The notes under the pieces are model-generated. The model saw only the letters and a program-made list of their open reading frames with translations. It had not been told where the DNA came from and made no database searches. 64,000 bases of DNA from Hyphomicrobiaceae bacterium (lineage in GTDB: Bacteria; Pseudomonadota; Alphaproteobacteria; Rhizobiales; Xanthobacteraceae): contig JAJPJB010000008.1 of assembly GCA_021324465.1 (NCBI GenBank), forward strand, positions 27,343-91,342, written 5' to 3'. How positions within the stretch are numbered: the stretch's first letter is position 1; each line of letters opens with the position of its first letter. The position numbers and the translations under genes were made by a program. Of the stretch, positions 31,916 through 41,402 are shown one piece after another.

Positions 31916-32162
31916 GGCGGAATTGATCAAGGCGTATGCTAAGAAATCCGGCGACACTGGCTCGCCCGAAGTGCAGGTGGCTCTGCTCTCGGAGCGGATC
32001 AACAAATTGACCGATCACTTCAAGACGCATGTGAAGGACAACCATTCGCGGCGCGGCCTGTTGAAGCTCGTGTCGCAGCGTCGCCAGATTCTCGATTACC
32101 TCCGGCGCACCGATGACGGGCGCTACAAGGAATTGATCGAGCGGCTTGGCATTCGCCGCTAG
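31893..32162 (+). CDS. rpsO: 30S ribosomal protein S15
   Basis: Primary 16S rRNA-binding protein of the 30S platform. It is 89 residues, the standard length, with [20 protein letters not shown] and [21 protein letters not shown]. The gene starts within truB (ATG 31893), with AAAGG at 31880-31884 about eight bases upstream, so its initiation signal is coding sequence of truB. It is followed by a hairpin and pnp, the conserved rpsO-pnp order. Confidence 0.97.
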   Translation: MSISTARKAELIKAYAKKSGDTGSPEVQVALLSERINKLTDHFKTHVKDNHSRRGLLKLVSQRRQILDYLRRTDDGRYKELIERLGIRR

Positions 32163-32168
32163 TAGTTT

Positions 32169-32393
32169 CACGCGGGAGGCCCCGCGTGTTTGACGGCGGA
32201 GCGCATGAGGTGCCCGCCGTTATCCCGGCAGCGAAGCTGCCGTTTGCCGAATGGGCTTGATGGCCCGTTCATGTCCGATGAGGGTCCGAAGGCCATGGCA
32301 GGATCGCCAGACGCTGATACTGCAGTGCAGCTTTGCTGCGCCGCCAGCGCCTTGCCGTCTTGCTTATGGCTTTCGCGCTTTCGCGAAAACCAT
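32169..32393 (+). promoter_or_regulatory. Hairpin-rich rpsO-pnp leader
   Basis: The 245-base gap contains four hairpins: perfect 8-bp stem 32169-32176/32181-32188 followed by three Ts; 7-bp stem 32193-32199/32214-32220; 7-bp stem 32226-32232/32236-32242 with a GAA loop; and an 11-of-12-bp stem 32366-32377/32382-32393 with a CTTT loop, just before the pnp ribosome-binding site. The first may terminate rpsO. In E. coli the pnp leader hairpin is cut by RNase III and PNPase then represses its own synthesis; a similar role here is inference. Confidence 0.65.
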
Positions 32394-32407
32394 GAGAGAA
32401 AATCGCA

Positions 32408-34579
32408 ATGTTCAATACTCAACGGGTGCAACTTGACTGGGGTGGTCGACCACTCACGCTAGAGACGGGTAGATTGGCGCGCCAGGCCGACGGCGCAGTG
32501 TTTGCTTCCTACGGCGAGACCACGGTGCTGGCGACCGTAGTCGCCGCAAAGCAGCCCAAAGAAGGAATCGATTTCCTTCCGCTGACCTGCAATTATCAGG
32601 AAAAGTACTATGCCGCCGGACGCATTCCGGGCGGCTATTTCAAGCGCGAAGCGCGTCCCACCGAAAAGGAAACGCTGGTCTCCAGGCTCATCGATCGGCC
32701 GGTCCGGCCGTTATTCGCCGAGGGCTGGCGCTGCGACACGCAGGTGATCGTGACCGTGCTGTCCCACGATCTGGAGAACGATCCCGACATCGTGGCGATG
32801 GTTGCCGCCTCGGCGGCGCTGACGTTATCCGGCGTGCCGTTCATGGGCCCGATCGGGGCCGCCCGCGTCGGCTTCATCAACAACGAATATGTGCTCAACC
32901 CGCAAATCGACGAGATGAGCGAGAGCCAGCTCGATCTGGTCGTGGCCGGCACCCAGGACGCCGTCCTGATGGTTGAGTCGGAGGCGAGAGAGCTCTCCGA
33001 GGAAATCATGCTCGGCGCCGTGATGTTCGGTCATCGTCATTTCCAGCCGGTCATCGACGCCATAATCAGGCTCGCCGAGAAGGCTGCGAAGGAGCCGCGC
33101 GAGCTCACGCTGGCTGACAATGCCGCGCTCGAGAAGGAAATCCTTGATCTGATCGAAAAAGATTTGCGTGCGGCTTACGCAATCCCGGAAAAGGCGGAAC
33201 GACATAAGGCGATCGACGCCGCGAAGGAAAAAGTGCTCGCGCATTTCTGTCCTGCGGAGGTGGCAGAGCCGAAATATCCAAAGCTGCAGGTTGCCGGCGT
33301 CTTCAAGGAACTGGAAGCCAAGATCGTGCGCTGGAACATCCTGGATACCGGCAGGCGCATCGACGGCCGTGACGTCAAGAGTGTGCGACCGATTGTGTGC
33401 GAGGTCGGCGTGCTGCCGCGCACTCATGGCTCGGCACTGTTCACGCGCGGCGAGACCCAGGCGCTTGTCGTCGCGACCTTGGGCACGGGCGAAGACGAGC
33501 AATTCGTCGACGCGCTGCAAGGGACCTACAAGGAATCGTTCCTGCTGCACTATAATTTTCCACCCTTTTCGGTCGGCGAGACCGGACGGCTTGGCGCCCC
33601 GGGCCGCCGTGAAATCGGCCACGGCAAGCTCGCTTGGCGAGCCATCCATCCGGTGCTGCCGGCGCACACCGTATTTCCCTACACCATTCGCGTGGTTTCG
33701 GAGATCACCGAATCCAACGGCTCGTCGTCGATGGCCACGGTCTGCGGCACGTCGCTGTCGCTGATGGATGCCGGCGTGCCGTTGAAGCGGCCGACCGCCG
33801 GTATCGCCATGGGTCTGATCAAGGAGGGCGAGCGGTTCGCGGTTCTCTCTGACATCCTCGGCGACGAAGACCATCTCGGCGACATGGACTTCAAGGTCGC
33901 CGGCACCGAACGTGGCGTCACCTCGCTGCAGATGGACATCAAGATCTCCGGCATCACGGAAGAGATCATGAGGATAGCCCTGGCCCAGGCCAAGGACGGG
34001 CGCATGCACATCCTCGGCGAGATGGGCAAAGCGATCACGCAGCATCGCGCCGAGCTCGGCGAGCACGCGCCGCGCATCGAGGTATTCTCCATCCCGGTGG
34101 ACAAGATTCGCGAAGTCATCGGTTCCGGCGGCAAGGTGATCCGTGAAATCGTGGAAAAGACCGGCGCCAAGATCGACATCCAGGACGACGGCACCGTGAA
34201 GGTCGCTTCGGCGAAATCCGAATCGATCAAGGCCGCCATCAACTGGATCAAATCGATCGCCTCCGAGCCTGAGGTCGGCCATATCTATGATGGCACGGTC
34301 GTCAAGGTGATGGATTTCGGCGCTTTCGTGAACTTCTTCGGCGCCAAGGACGGGCTCGTCCATATCAGTCAACTGGCGCCGCGCCGTGTGCAAAAGACCA
34401 GCGACATCGTTAAGGAAGGCGACAAGGTGAAGGTGAAACTCCTCGGCTTCGACGAGCGCGGCAAGGTTCGGCTGTCGATGAAGGCCGTCGATCAGCAGAC
34501 CGGCGAAGATCTTGAGGCGAGGCAGAAGGCCGAGGGCGAGCAGCCGCACGAAGCGGCGGCCGGCGGCGCCGCGGAATAG
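32408..34579 (+). CDS. pnp: Polyribonucleotide nucleotidyltransferase (PNPase)
   Basis: Phosphorolytic 3'-5' exoribonuclease of the RNA degradation machinery. The 723-residue protein has two RNase PH domains ([21 protein letters not shown] near residue 29; [19 protein letters not shown] near 340), a KH domain ([21 protein letters not shown] near 567) and an S1 domain ([20 protein letters not shown] near 623), ending with a charged tail. The upstream leader is rich in hairpins, and a strong terminator follows. Confidence 0.97.
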   Translation: MFNTQRVQLDWGGRPLTLETGRLARQADGAVFASYGETTVLATVVAAKQPKEGIDFLPLTCNYQEKYYAAGRIPGGYFKREARPTEKETLVSRLIDRPVRPLFAEGWRCDTQVIVTVLSHDLENDPDIVAMVAASAALTLSGVPFMGPIGAARVGFINNEYVLNPQIDEMSESQLDLVVAGTQDAVLMVESEARELSEEIMLGAVMFGHRHFQPVIDAIIRLAEKAAKEPRELTLADNAALEKEILDLIEKDLRAAYAIPEKAERHKAIDAAKEKVLAHFCPAEVAEPKYPKLQVAGVFKELEAKIVRWNILDTGRRIDGRDVKSVRPIVCEVGVLPRTHGSALFTRGETQALVVATLGTGEDEQFVDALQGTYKESFLLHYNFPPFSVGETGRLGAPGRREIGHGKLAWRAIHPVLPAHTVFPYTIRVVSEITESNGSSSMATVCGTSLSLMDAGVPLKRPTAGIAMGLIKEGERFAVLSDILGDEDHLGDMDFKVAGTERGVTSLQMDIKISGITEEIMRIALAQAKDGRMHILGEMGKAITQHRAELGEHAPRIEVFSIPVDKIREVIGSGGKVIREIVEKTGAKIDIQDDGTVKVASAKSESIKAAINWIKSIASEPEVGHIYDGTVVKVMDFGAFVNFFGAKDGLVHISQLAPRRVQKTSDIVKEGDKVKVKLLGFDERGKVRLSMKAVDQQTGEDLEARQKAEGEQPHEAAAGGAAE

Positions 34580-34610
34580 AACGGCGAGCGCCGCAACTCG
34601 ATCCACAAAC

Positions 34611-34641
34611 AAAAGGCGGCCGAGCGGCCGCCTTTTTCTTT
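34611..34641. terminator. Strong bidirectional terminator between pnp and emrB
   Basis: An 11-bp perfect stem (34611-34621 and 34626-34636) with a 4-base loop, preceded by As and followed by a T-rich tract (34633-34641). It fits both the pnp transcript (plus) and the emrB transcript (minus), which converge here. Confidence 0.9.
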
Positions 34642-34662
34642 TGTATGACGCTGCGGCGTGGC

Positions 34663-36207
34663 TCACTCGGGGACGACGACGTGGTCCTTGCCCGCTGCCG
34701 ATGCTCTCCTGAACACCAGGAGCAACGGAAATACCGCAAGCGTCGCAATCATCAACAGCTTGTAATCATCGATATAGGCGATGATCTGCGCCTGTCCGGT
34801 GATGATTGCGTCAAGCGCGGCGCGCCCGGTGGCTGTGAGCGGATCCCAGAAATGGGCGACGCCGGGATTCTCAAAGCCGCGATTCACCGCGGTAACATGG
34901 GCAGCGATGGTGGCATGATTGACTTGCATATTGCGCGTCAAGAGTGCGTTCACGGCCGAAATGCCGACGCTTGAGCCGATGTTGCGCGATAGATTGTAGA
35001 AACCGGCACCTTCGGTGCGGTGCTCGGCCGGCAGCGTCGACAAAGTTGCCGCGCTGAGCGGCACGAACAGGAAGCCAAGGCCAACGCCCTGCACCATGCC
35101 GACGTCGATGATTTGCGCCTGCGATATGTCGGGTGTCCAGCCGGTCATGGCGTTGAACGACCAAGCCGTAACAGCAAGTCCGATGCCCAGCAAGATGCGC
35201 ATGTCTACGCGCCCCACCAGGCGGCCAACGATCAGCATCGATACCATAGTGCCGATGCCGCGCGGGCCCATGACCAGGCCGGCGGTGACCACGGGATAAT
35301 TCATCAAGCCTTGCAGATACGGCGGCTGCAGCGCGAGCGAGGCGTAATAGGTCAAACCCACGACCGCAACAAAGACGACGCCGGCCGCAAAATTGCGATC
35401 GCGAAACAATTGCGGACGCACGAACGGCTTCTCTGCGGTGAAGGTGTGCACCAGAAAGAGATAGAAGGCGGATGCGGCAACGACTGCTTCAATGATGATT
35501 TCGCCGGACCCGAACCAGTCCTTGATCTCACCGCGGTCGAGCATGACCTGGAGTGCGCCGAGCGCGAGACTGAGCGTGCCAAAGCCGAACCAATCGAGCC
35601 TCTCGCCGTCGCGGCGCGGTGTATCCGGCAAGAACGCGATCATGCCGAGAAGACCCAAAATGCCGATGGGAAGATTGATATAGAAGACATAGCGCCACGA
35701 GTAATTCTCGGTGAGCCAGCCCCCGAGCACAGGGCCAAGCACCGGGCCAACCATCACGCCGACGCCGAACAGGCCCATGGCGAAGCCCTGGCGCTCCTTC
35801 GGATAGATCGTGAACAGCACCGACTGTGACAGCGGTACCAGGGCCGCACCAAATGCGCCTTGCAGCACGCGAAACAGCACGATCTGCGTCAAGCTCTGCG
35901 CCATGCCACAGAGCATCGAGGCCACGGTGAAGCCGCCGACCGAAACCAGAAACAAGCGCTTGAGACCAAACCGGGCGGCAAGAAAGCCGGTCGGCGGCGT
36001 CATGATGGCCGCGGCGACAATGTAAGACGTCAGCACCCAGTCAATCTGATCCTGGCTCGCCGCGACGCTGCCCTGCATGTAAGGCAGCGCCACATTGGCA
36101 ATCGTGGTGTCGAGCGCCTGCATTAGTGTGGCGAGGATCACGCATAGCGTGATCATGCCGCGATTGGTCCCCGCGGCGGTGCGATCGGCAGCCATCGCGC
36201 TCACCAT
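34663..36207 (-). CDS. emrB: EmrB/QacA-type MFS drug efflux permease (DHA2, 14-TM)
   Basis: A 514-residue proton-driven exporter with about 14 hydrophobic segments. Motif A-like GFLAARFGLKRLFLVS near residue 77, the motif-C stretch GVGVMVGPVLGPVLGGWLTE near 148, and LDTTIANVALPYMQGS in TM1 are typical of DHA2. Start ATG 36207 overlaps emrA by seven bases. With the HlyD-family EmrA it should form a tripartite pump with a TolC-like outer channel encoded elsewhere. Substrates are unknown; control by the adjacent MarR protein is likely. Confidence 0.93.
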   Translation of the reverse strand: MVSAMAADRTAAGTNRGMITLCVILATLMQALDTTIANVALPYMQGSVAASQDQIDWVLTSYIVAAAIMTPPTGFLAARFGLKRLFLVSVGGFTVASMLCGMAQSLTQIVLFRVLQGAFGAALVPLSQSVLFTIYPKERQGFAMGLFGVGVMVGPVLGPVLGGWLTENYSWRYVFYINLPIGILGLLGMIAFLPDTPRRDGERLDWFGFGTLSLALGALQVMLDRGEIKDWFGSGEIIIEAVVAASAFYLFLVHTFTAEKPFVRPQLFRDRNFAAGVVFVAVVGLTYYASLALQPPYLQGLMNYPVVTAGLVMGPRGIGTMVSMLIVGRLVGRVDMRILLGIGLAVTAWSFNAMTGWTPDISQAQIIDVGMVQGVGLGFLFVPLSAATLSTLPAEHRTEGAGFYNLSRNIGSSVGISAVNALLTRNMQVNHATIAAHVTAVNRGFENPGVAHFWDPLTATGRAALDAIITGQAQIIAYIDDYKLLMIATLAVFPLLLVFRRASAAGKDHVVVPE

Positions 36208-37364
36208 AGATGCGGCAGGCCGCGGGCGTGGCCGGTGTCAACATTGACTTCGACGCTCATGCCGGCCCGCAGCGGCGGCAGCGTCCGATCGCTGGTATCG
36301 ACGCGGATCCGCATGGGCACCCGCTGTACGACCTTTACCCAGTTGCCGCTGCTATTCTGCGCCGGCAGCAAGGAAAACTCCTGCGCTGCGGCCGGGCTGA
36401 TGCTCTGCACCGTGCCGTGCCAGACGGCATTGGGGTAAGTGTCGACCGTCACCGTAACCGATTGTCCCGGTCGCACATAGGTCAGCTCGGTCTCCTTCGG
36501 ATTGGCATCAATCCAGACGTGATCGGTATCGACGAGGTAGAATGCGGTCGTGGAAGCCGCGAGATATTTGCCGGGCGCGATGCTGGGCACGTCGGTTACA
36601 GTCCCGGAGAACGGCGCCCTGACGACCGTGTGATCGAGCTGACGCTGCGCTTCTTGGACCTGCGCCTGCGCCTGCAGATATTGCGGATGCTGCGTCGTCG
36701 GAATATCGGGGTTGCCGCCCAGCCGCGCCAATTGGGTCGCCGCCTGCTGGCGCAGTGACTCAAGCTTGCTCTTGTCGTTCAAGAGCGTGTATTGGGCCTG
36801 ATCGAATACGGCCTGCGATACCGTGCCGCTGCGCACGAGCGCGCTCTCGCGGTTGTAGGTGGTCTGGTCGAGATCGACCTGCGCCTGCTCCGCCGCGACG
36901 TCGCTGATCATATGCTTATAGTCTTGCTTCATCGCGTCAACCGCGAGGGCGGATTGCGCCAGATTGGCTTTGGCGTTGTCGAGCGCAATTTGAAACTGGC
37001 GCGGATCGAGGCGATAGAGAATCTGTCCAGCGGTCACGTACTGGTTGTCGGCAACATCGACTTCCTGCACCAAGCCAGCGACGTCGGTCGAGATCGGCAC
37101 TTTCTCCGCGTTCACGTAGGCGTCGTCGGTCGACATGATCTTCCCGCCGCTGACATAGGTGTGACCGCCGAGCACGAACGCGATTGGCAGCAGCGCAAAC
37201 AGGGCGTAGCGAATGATGCGCCGGCGATCGGTGCGCTTGTCTTTGCCCGGAAACTCGCCGTGATCCGACGGCCGCGCCGCCGGCGCGACCGGCCGCTCGC
37301 GGACTGGCGGCGCTTCATCGCGCTCCGCCGTCGCGGAAATGGATTTGAGGGCATGTTCAGCCAT
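36201..37364 (-). CDS. emrA: EmrA/HlyD-family periplasmic adaptor
   Basis: A 387-residue membrane-fusion protein: a short cytoplasmic N-terminus, one transmembrane helix (IIRYALFALLPIAFVLGGHTY, about 48-68), the lipoyl half-motifs (MSTDDAYVNAEKVPISTDVAGLVQEV and the RAPFSGTVTDVPSIAPGKYL block), an alpha-hairpin between them, and a beta-barrel domain. It overlaps marR by eight bases and emrB by seven, a tight operon. Confidence 0.93.
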   Translation of the reverse strand: MAEHALKSISATAERDEAPPVRERPVAPAARPSDHGEFPGKDKRTDRRRIIRYALFALLPIAFVLGGHTYVSGGKIMSTDDAYVNAEKVPISTDVAGLVQEVDVADNQYVTAGQILYRLDPRQFQIALDNAKANLAQSALAVDAMKQDYKHMISDVAAEQAQVDLDQTTYNRESALVRSGTVSQAVFDQAQYTLLNDKSKLESLRQQAATQLARLGGNPDIPTTQHPQYLQAQAQVQEAQRQLDHTVVRAPFSGTVTDVPSIAPGKYLAASTTAFYLVDTDHVWIDANPKETELTYVRPGQSVTVTVDTYPNAVWHGTVQSISPAAAQEFSLLPAQNSSGNWVKVVQRVPMRIRVDTSDRTLPPLRAGMSVEVNVDTGHARGLPHLW

Positions 37365-37848
37365 AGCGCTGCTCTGCCGCGGCGGCCACAGCCGAGCCGG
37401 CGTGTTTTTGTTGGATGGCTTGGCGGAGATTTTCTTTGACGGTGGCGAGCCTTGCTACCATCATCTCGACATGCTCGCGCGCGACGCCGGCAAGCGCCGT
37501 ACCCATCAATTCTTCCCCGAGATCGCCGAGGCGCTCGAGCAGAGGCCGTGCTGCCGGAGTCAAATACAACAGCTTGGCGCGGCGATCGCCCGGGTCAGGC
37601 CGCCGCTCGACCAGTCCGCATTCGGCCAGCCGATCTAGGAGACGAGTGAGCGTAATCGGCTGCAGGTCGAGCATTTCGGCGAGTTCGGCCTGCTTTAGGC
37701 CTTCAAAGCGGTCGAGCCGAACGAGCACCACCCATTGCGCCCGGGTGATGCCGAATTGACTTGCCTTTTGGTCGGCATAGGTGCGCAGCATTCTAGCTAC
37801 ATCATTGAGAATAAATCCGAATTCTCTGTTGAGGGAGCGCGGGAGCAT
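37357..37848 (-). CDS. MarR-family transcriptional regulator
   Basis: A 163-residue winged-helix regulator: FGITRAQWVVLVRLDRFEGLKQAELAEMLDLQPITLTRLLDRLAECGLVERR is the DNA-binding domain (about 34-85) with the PDPGDRRAKLLYLT wing. It is the first gene of marR-emrA-emrB, overlapping emrA, and by analogy with enterobacterial emrRAB it probably represses its own operon until a drug-like ligand binds. Confidence 0.92.
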   Translation of the reverse strand: MLPRSLNREFGFILNDVARMLRTYADQKASQFGITRAQWVVLVRLDRFEGLKQAELAEMLDLQPITLTRLLDRLAECGLVERRPDPGDRRAKLLYLTPAARPLLERLGDLGEELMGTALAGVAREHVEMMVARLATVKENLRQAIQQKHAGSAVAAAAEQRYG

Positions 37849-37893
37849 AGTGGCCTCCGGAACCTTCCGTTCCGATTTTTACGGATCGAATGC

Positions 37894-37911
37894 TGACATA
37901 ACATAAGGTCA
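37894..37911. promoter_or_regulatory. Candidate operator dyad upstream of marR
   Basis: TGAC (37894-37897) and GTCA (37908-37911) flank ten AT-rich bases, giving an 18-bp imperfect dyad about 45 bases before the marR start in a locally AT-rich stretch. MarR proteins commonly bind such 16-20 bp dyads near their own promoter. Only position and symmetry support it. Confidence 0.3.
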
Positions 37912-37984
37912 CTTATTATTTTCTGCAGCCCTAACGCGGCGCAATGCAGCCCTGCAGGACCATCATCGCGCTTTTACGCAGGAG

Positions 37985-38545
37985 CTAGGCGAGCCCAAGT
38001 TCGGCGAACGCGGTGGCGTAATAGTCGGCGGCACCCGGGGCGAAGCAGCAGAACACGACCCGCCCAATGCCGCGCGGGGCGGCGCCAAGTTCGGCCACGA
38101 CGGTGCTGACCGCAATCCGTGCCGCCCGATCGGCCGGAAATCCATAGACGCCGGTAGAAATCGCCGGAAAGGCGATCGACGCGAGGCGATGCGCGGCCGC
38201 CAACTCTAGCGCCCTCCGGTAACAGGAGCTGAGAGCGTCTTCCTCGCCGGCGTCACCGCCGCGCCACACCGGGCCCACGGCATGGATCACATGCCTGGCG
38301 GGAAGTCGATATCCGCGCGTGATCTTGGCATCGCCTGTCGCACAGCCGCCCAGGCTTCGGCATTCGGCGAGCAGTTCCGGCCCGGCCGCGCGATGAATCG
38401 CGCCATCGACGCCGCCGCCGCCCAACAGGCTGCGATTGGCCGCGTTCACGATCGCATCAACCGCAAGCGTCGTAATGTCGGCCACGCAGACTTCAAGCCG
38501 CGCGGACCCGATCTCAGCGCTTATCCGCGGTGTCACATCCACCAT
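37985..38545 (-). CDS. Macro-domain protein (O-acetyl-ADP-ribose deacetylase-like)
   Basis: A 186-residue macro domain with the MacroD/YmdB pattern: [36 protein letters not shown] near residues 20-55 and the phosphate loop [12 protein letters not shown] near 121. Such proteins hydrolyse O-acetyl-ADP-ribose or remove ADP-ribose from proteins. It lies 30 bases downstream of the patatin-like gene on the same strand. No ADP-ribosyltransferase is nearby. Confidence 0.92.
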   Translation of the reverse strand: MVDVTPRISAEIGSARLEVCVADITTLAVDAIVNAANRSLLGGGGVDGAIHRAAGPELLAECRSLGGCATGDAKITRGYRLPARHVIHAVGPVWRGGDAGEEDALSSCYRRALELAAAHRLASIAFPAISTGVYGFPADRAARIAVSTVVAELGAAPRGIGRVVFCCFAPGAADYYATAFAELGLA

Positions 38546-38575
38546 GGCGGCGAACTTAGCACGCCACGAGGATGA

Positions 38576-39667
38576 TTACGCCCACTCCGCCTGGGCCTCG
38601 GCCCGCAAATCGACGGTGCTCTTGACGCCGATATCGTGGAAATGTGCATCGAGAAATCGTCGTGCCGCCCGCTTGCCGCTGACATGCAACATGTCGAAAA
38701 AGTCGTAATCGGTCGAAAGCTTGCTGAAACTGTCGAAATGCGTGCCGAAACGGTCGAGGATGATGCGATGAACGTTGATGCGTCGATATTGCCCGCGCCC
38801 GGTGCCGCGCGGCAGCCGGCCTTGGTCGATCAGCCGGGCGACGAATTCGATGGCGCGATATTCGCCGAGCAGCGACGAATTGAAGGTGATCTCGTTGATG
38901 CGATTCATGATCTCGTTGGCAGAGGTCGGCGTTGACTGCCGTACCAAAGGATTGATCTGCACGACAAGGACATCCTCGGTGCTGGTCGTGCGAAAGAATG
39001 GAAAGATGACCGGATTGCCGAGATAGCCACCATCCCAATAGGGCGCGCCGTCGATCTCGACCGCACGAAACAATGTCGGCAGACAGGCCGAGGCCATGAC
39101 GGCGTCGGCCGTGATCTTTTCGCGACTGAAAATCCGCACGCGCCCGGTTTGCACATTGGTTGCTGAGATGAAGATTTGCAGCGACGTGTTGGCGCGCAGC
39201 GCATCGAAATCGACAAAATGCTCGATGAGGTCTTTAAGCGGATTGATGTTCAGTGGATTGACGTCATAGGGCGAAAAATAGCGCGAGATCGCATTGAACC
39301 AGGCCTGCACTGGCGTGCCTTCAAGCGGCGTGAACGAAAGCAATCGCTCCATTACTGCACGCTGCAGCACCGGCAGATTGCCCGTGCTCGATACGGCGCG
39401 CCAGAAATCGGCTAGCCGTTTCTGCGCCTCGGCCCGTCCACCGCGGGTAAGGCCATCCGCCAGCATCACCGCGTTGACCGCGCCGGCCGACGTGCCGGAA
39501 ATGCCCTCGATAGTGAGTCGGTCGTCGCTCAAAATCTGATCGAGCACGCCCCAGGTGAAGGCACCATGCGCGCCGCCACCCTGCAGCGCCAGATTGATGC
39601 GCTTGGTCGCGCCCGCCTTGTTATTGTCGCGGCCGGAAAACAGGGCGTTGAGGATTGTCTTCATCAT
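38576..39667 (-). CDS. Patatin-like phospholipase
   Basis: A 363-residue serine lipase of the patatin fold: oxyanion loop NLALQGGGAHGAF near residue 24, nucleophile motif GISGTSAGAVNAV near 54, and catalytic Asp in WDGGYLGNP near 208. No signal peptide is visible, so a cytoplasmic role is likely. Its neighbour upstream is a 3-hydroxybutyrate dehydrogenase; a role in polyhydroxybutyrate or lipid turnover is an inference from that pairing. Confidence 0.92.
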   Translation of the reverse strand: MMKTILNALFSGRDNNKAGATKRINLALQGGGAHGAFTWGVLDQILSDDRLTIEGISGTSAGAVNAVMLADGLTRGGRAEAQKRLADFWRAVSSTGNLPVLQRAVMERLLSFTPLEGTPVQAWFNAISRYFSPYDVNPLNINPLKDLIEHFVDFDALRANTSLQIFISATNVQTGRVRIFSREKITADAVMASACLPTLFRAVEIDGAPYWDGGYLGNPVIFPFFRTTSTEDVLVVQINPLVRQSTPTSANEIMNRINEITFNSSLLGEYRAIEFVARLIDQGRLPRGTGRGQYRRINVHRIILDRFGTHFDSFSKLSTDYDFFDMLHVSGKRAARRFLDAHFHDIGVKSTVDLRAEAQAEWA

Positions 39668-39734
39668 CGAGAGCGCGTACGCCCGCGCACGCGCATTGCG
39701 CTTGTGGCTTGATCGATGGGGTGAATGCTAATGG

Positions 39735-40517
39735 CTACTCCGCCGTCCAGCCGCCATCAATCGACAGATTGGCGCCGGTGATCGACTTTGCTGCGTCAGA
39801 AGCAAGATAAACGGCAAGATCGGCGACTTCATCCACGGTGACGAATTCCTTGGTCGGCTGCGCCGCCAACAACACATCGCGCTTGACCTGTTCCGCCGTC
39901 ATATTACGCGCCTTCATTGTGTCCGGGATCTGCTTTTCGACCAGCGGCGTCCAGACGTAACCAGGGCTGATGCAATTGGCGGTGATGCCGAAGGTCGCGA
40001 CTTCCAGCGCGACAGTCTTGGTGAGACCGGCGAGCCCGTGCTTTGCCGTCACATAAGCTGATTTGAACGGAGAAGCGACCAGCGAATGCGCCGAGGCGGT
40101 ATTGATGATGCGACCCCATCTGCGCGCTTTCATGCCGGGCACGGCTGCGCGTATGGTATGAAATGCCGCCGAGAGATTGATGGCAATAATTAGATTCCAC
40201 TGTTCAATGGGAAATTCCTCGATTGGCGCCACATGCTGGATACCGGCATTGTTGACGAGAATGTCGAGCGTACCGAATGTCTGCTCCGCTGTCTCGATCA
40301 TCGCGGCGATCTGATCCGGTTTGGTCATGTCGGCGGGCGAATAGGCTGCCTTGACACCGAATTCTTTTTCGATGCCGCTGCGCTCCTTTTCGATCGCATC
40401 TTTGTCGCCGAAGCCATTGATCGTGATGTTGGCGCCCTGCGCGGCAAAGGCGCGCGCCATGGCGAGGCCGATGCCCGACGTCGAACCGGTAACCAGTGCG
40501 GACTTTCCTTTCAGCAT
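39735..40517 (-). CDS. bdhA: 3-hydroxybutyrate dehydrogenase
   Basis: Short-chain dehydrogenase oxidising (R)-3-hydroxybutyrate to acetoacetate with NAD, a step in polyhydroxybutyrate use. The 260-residue protein has TGSTSGIGLAMA at about 10-21, LVNNAG near 88, and the catalytic set NTASAHSLVASPFKSAYVTAKHG near 138-160, close to known BdhA proteins. ATG 40517 has GGGG six bases upstream; an earlier TTG (40529) lies on that same site and is not used. Confidence 0.9.
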   Translation of the reverse strand: MLKGKSALVTGSTSGIGLAMARAFAAQGANITINGFGDKDAIEKERSGIEKEFGVKAAYSPADMTKPDQIAAMIETAEQTFGTLDILVNNAGIQHVAPIEEFPIEQWNLIIAINLSAAFHTIRAAVPGMKARRWGRIINTASAHSLVASPFKSAYVTAKHGLAGLTKTVALEVATFGITANCISPGYVWTPLVEKQIPDTMKARNMTAEQVKRDVLLAAQPTKEFVTVDEVADLAVYLASDAAKSITGANLSIDGGWTAE

Positions 40518-40623
40518 GGTGATCCCCAACTAAGCATGGAATCTGAATGAATGCCTGGCACGCGGCTCGAAGGGAGCTGGGCGCCAGACCTCGTGTGAGT
40601 CGCCGGGACTGTGCGGCGCCTGC

Positions 40624-40638
40624 TGTTGCAGCGCAACA
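40624..40638. promoter_or_regulatory. Dyad in the bdhA-zur divergent region
   Basis: TGTTGC (40624-40629) and GCAACA (40633-40638) form a perfect 6-bp dyad, followed at once by an AT-rich stretch, in the 245-base region between the divergent bdhA and Zur-like genes. It does not match the Zur box pattern I know (a GTTATA/TATAAC-type dyad). It could be an operator for either gene. Confidence 0.25.
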
Positions 40639-40762
40639 TAAAAATATGCGAGGCCGTCACGTTTTCGCGATCCGCATGAATCCGCTACACTCTTCGCGCA
40701 AGGGCTGCGCCATATGAGCGCAGCCTGTCGGCCACAGGTTGGGCCAGTGCAATGACCGAGCA

Positions 40763-41281
40763 ATGACGACCATGCCCCGCGCTATATTCCCGGCGCCGGA
40801 CCATGACCATGAACGCTGCGCCAGCGCGGCGATCGCCCATGCCGAGGCACAGTGCGCGGCGCGCGCGCAGCGACTGACGCCGATGCGGCGTCACGTGCTT
40901 GAGGCGCTGCTGGTGAGCCATCGGCCGCTTGGCGCCTATGAGATCATCGAAAACGTTGCACGACAGCATTCGTCACCCCGGAATTCCGCGTCCCGCAATC
41001 GCCCCGCGCCGATCACCGTTTATCGCGCGCTCGATTTTCTGCGCGAGAACGGCCTCGTGCATCGGATCGAGAGTCGCAATGCCTTCGTCGCTTGCGTTCA
41101 CAATCACGGCGACGGCGACCTCGTGGTTTTTTTGATCTGCGAACAATGCGGCGCGGTGGGCGAGGCGCCCGGTGGTGCCGCCGCCGAAGGGCTCAAGGCG
41201 GCTGCACGCGCGGCCGGCTTTTCGCCAAAGAGCCCGCTGATCGAAGTCGCGGGAATTTGCGCGCACTGTCGGGACCGGTGA
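40763..41281 (+). CDS. zur: Fur-family regulator, Zur-like
   Basis: A 172-residue winged-helix metalloregulator: AQRLTPMRRHVLEALLVSHRPLGAYEIIENV, RPAPITVYRALDFLRENGLVHRIESRNAFVACVHN (note the histidine that replaces the Fur-type HHHDH), and two CxxC pairs, CEQCG near 127 and CAHC at the C-terminus, for the structural zinc. The layout is that of Zur, which represses zinc uptake genes. An insert of about 10 residues (SSPRNSASRNR) sits before the recognition helix. ATG 40763 or 40772 may be used. No znuABC is in the window. Confidence 0.82.
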   Translation: MTTMPRAIFPAPDHDHERCASAAIAHAEAQCAARAQRLTPMRRHVLEALLVSHRPLGAYEIIENVARQHSSPRNSASRNRPAPITVYRALDFLRENGLVHRIESRNAFVACVHNHGDGDLVVFLICEQCGAVGEAPGGAAAEGLKAAARAAGFSPKSPLIEVAGICAHCRDR

Positions 41282-41303
41282 GAGCCGCAGCGGTCCTGCT
41301 AGA

Positions 41304-41363
41304 GCATTTTCCGGAAAGTGGGTACCAGCTTTCCGTAAGAAAATGCGACGAAACAAAAAACCC
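41304..41363. repeat. Intergenic palindromic-type repeat, copy 2
   Basis: Close match to 6747-6806 in the same orientation, right after the Zur-like gene. It contains a short internal inverted repeat (CGGAAAG ... CTTTCCG). See copy 1. Confidence 0.75.
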
Positions 41364-41402
41364 GATCGCGTGGACACCGGCGCCGGAAGTCCGGAAACAT
41401 CT

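Noticed and set aside
40518..40762. Zur box upstream of the Zur-like gene
   Set aside because: The only clear dyad (TGTTGC/GCAACA) does not match the known AT-rich Zur dyad pattern, so it is listed only as an undefined dyad.
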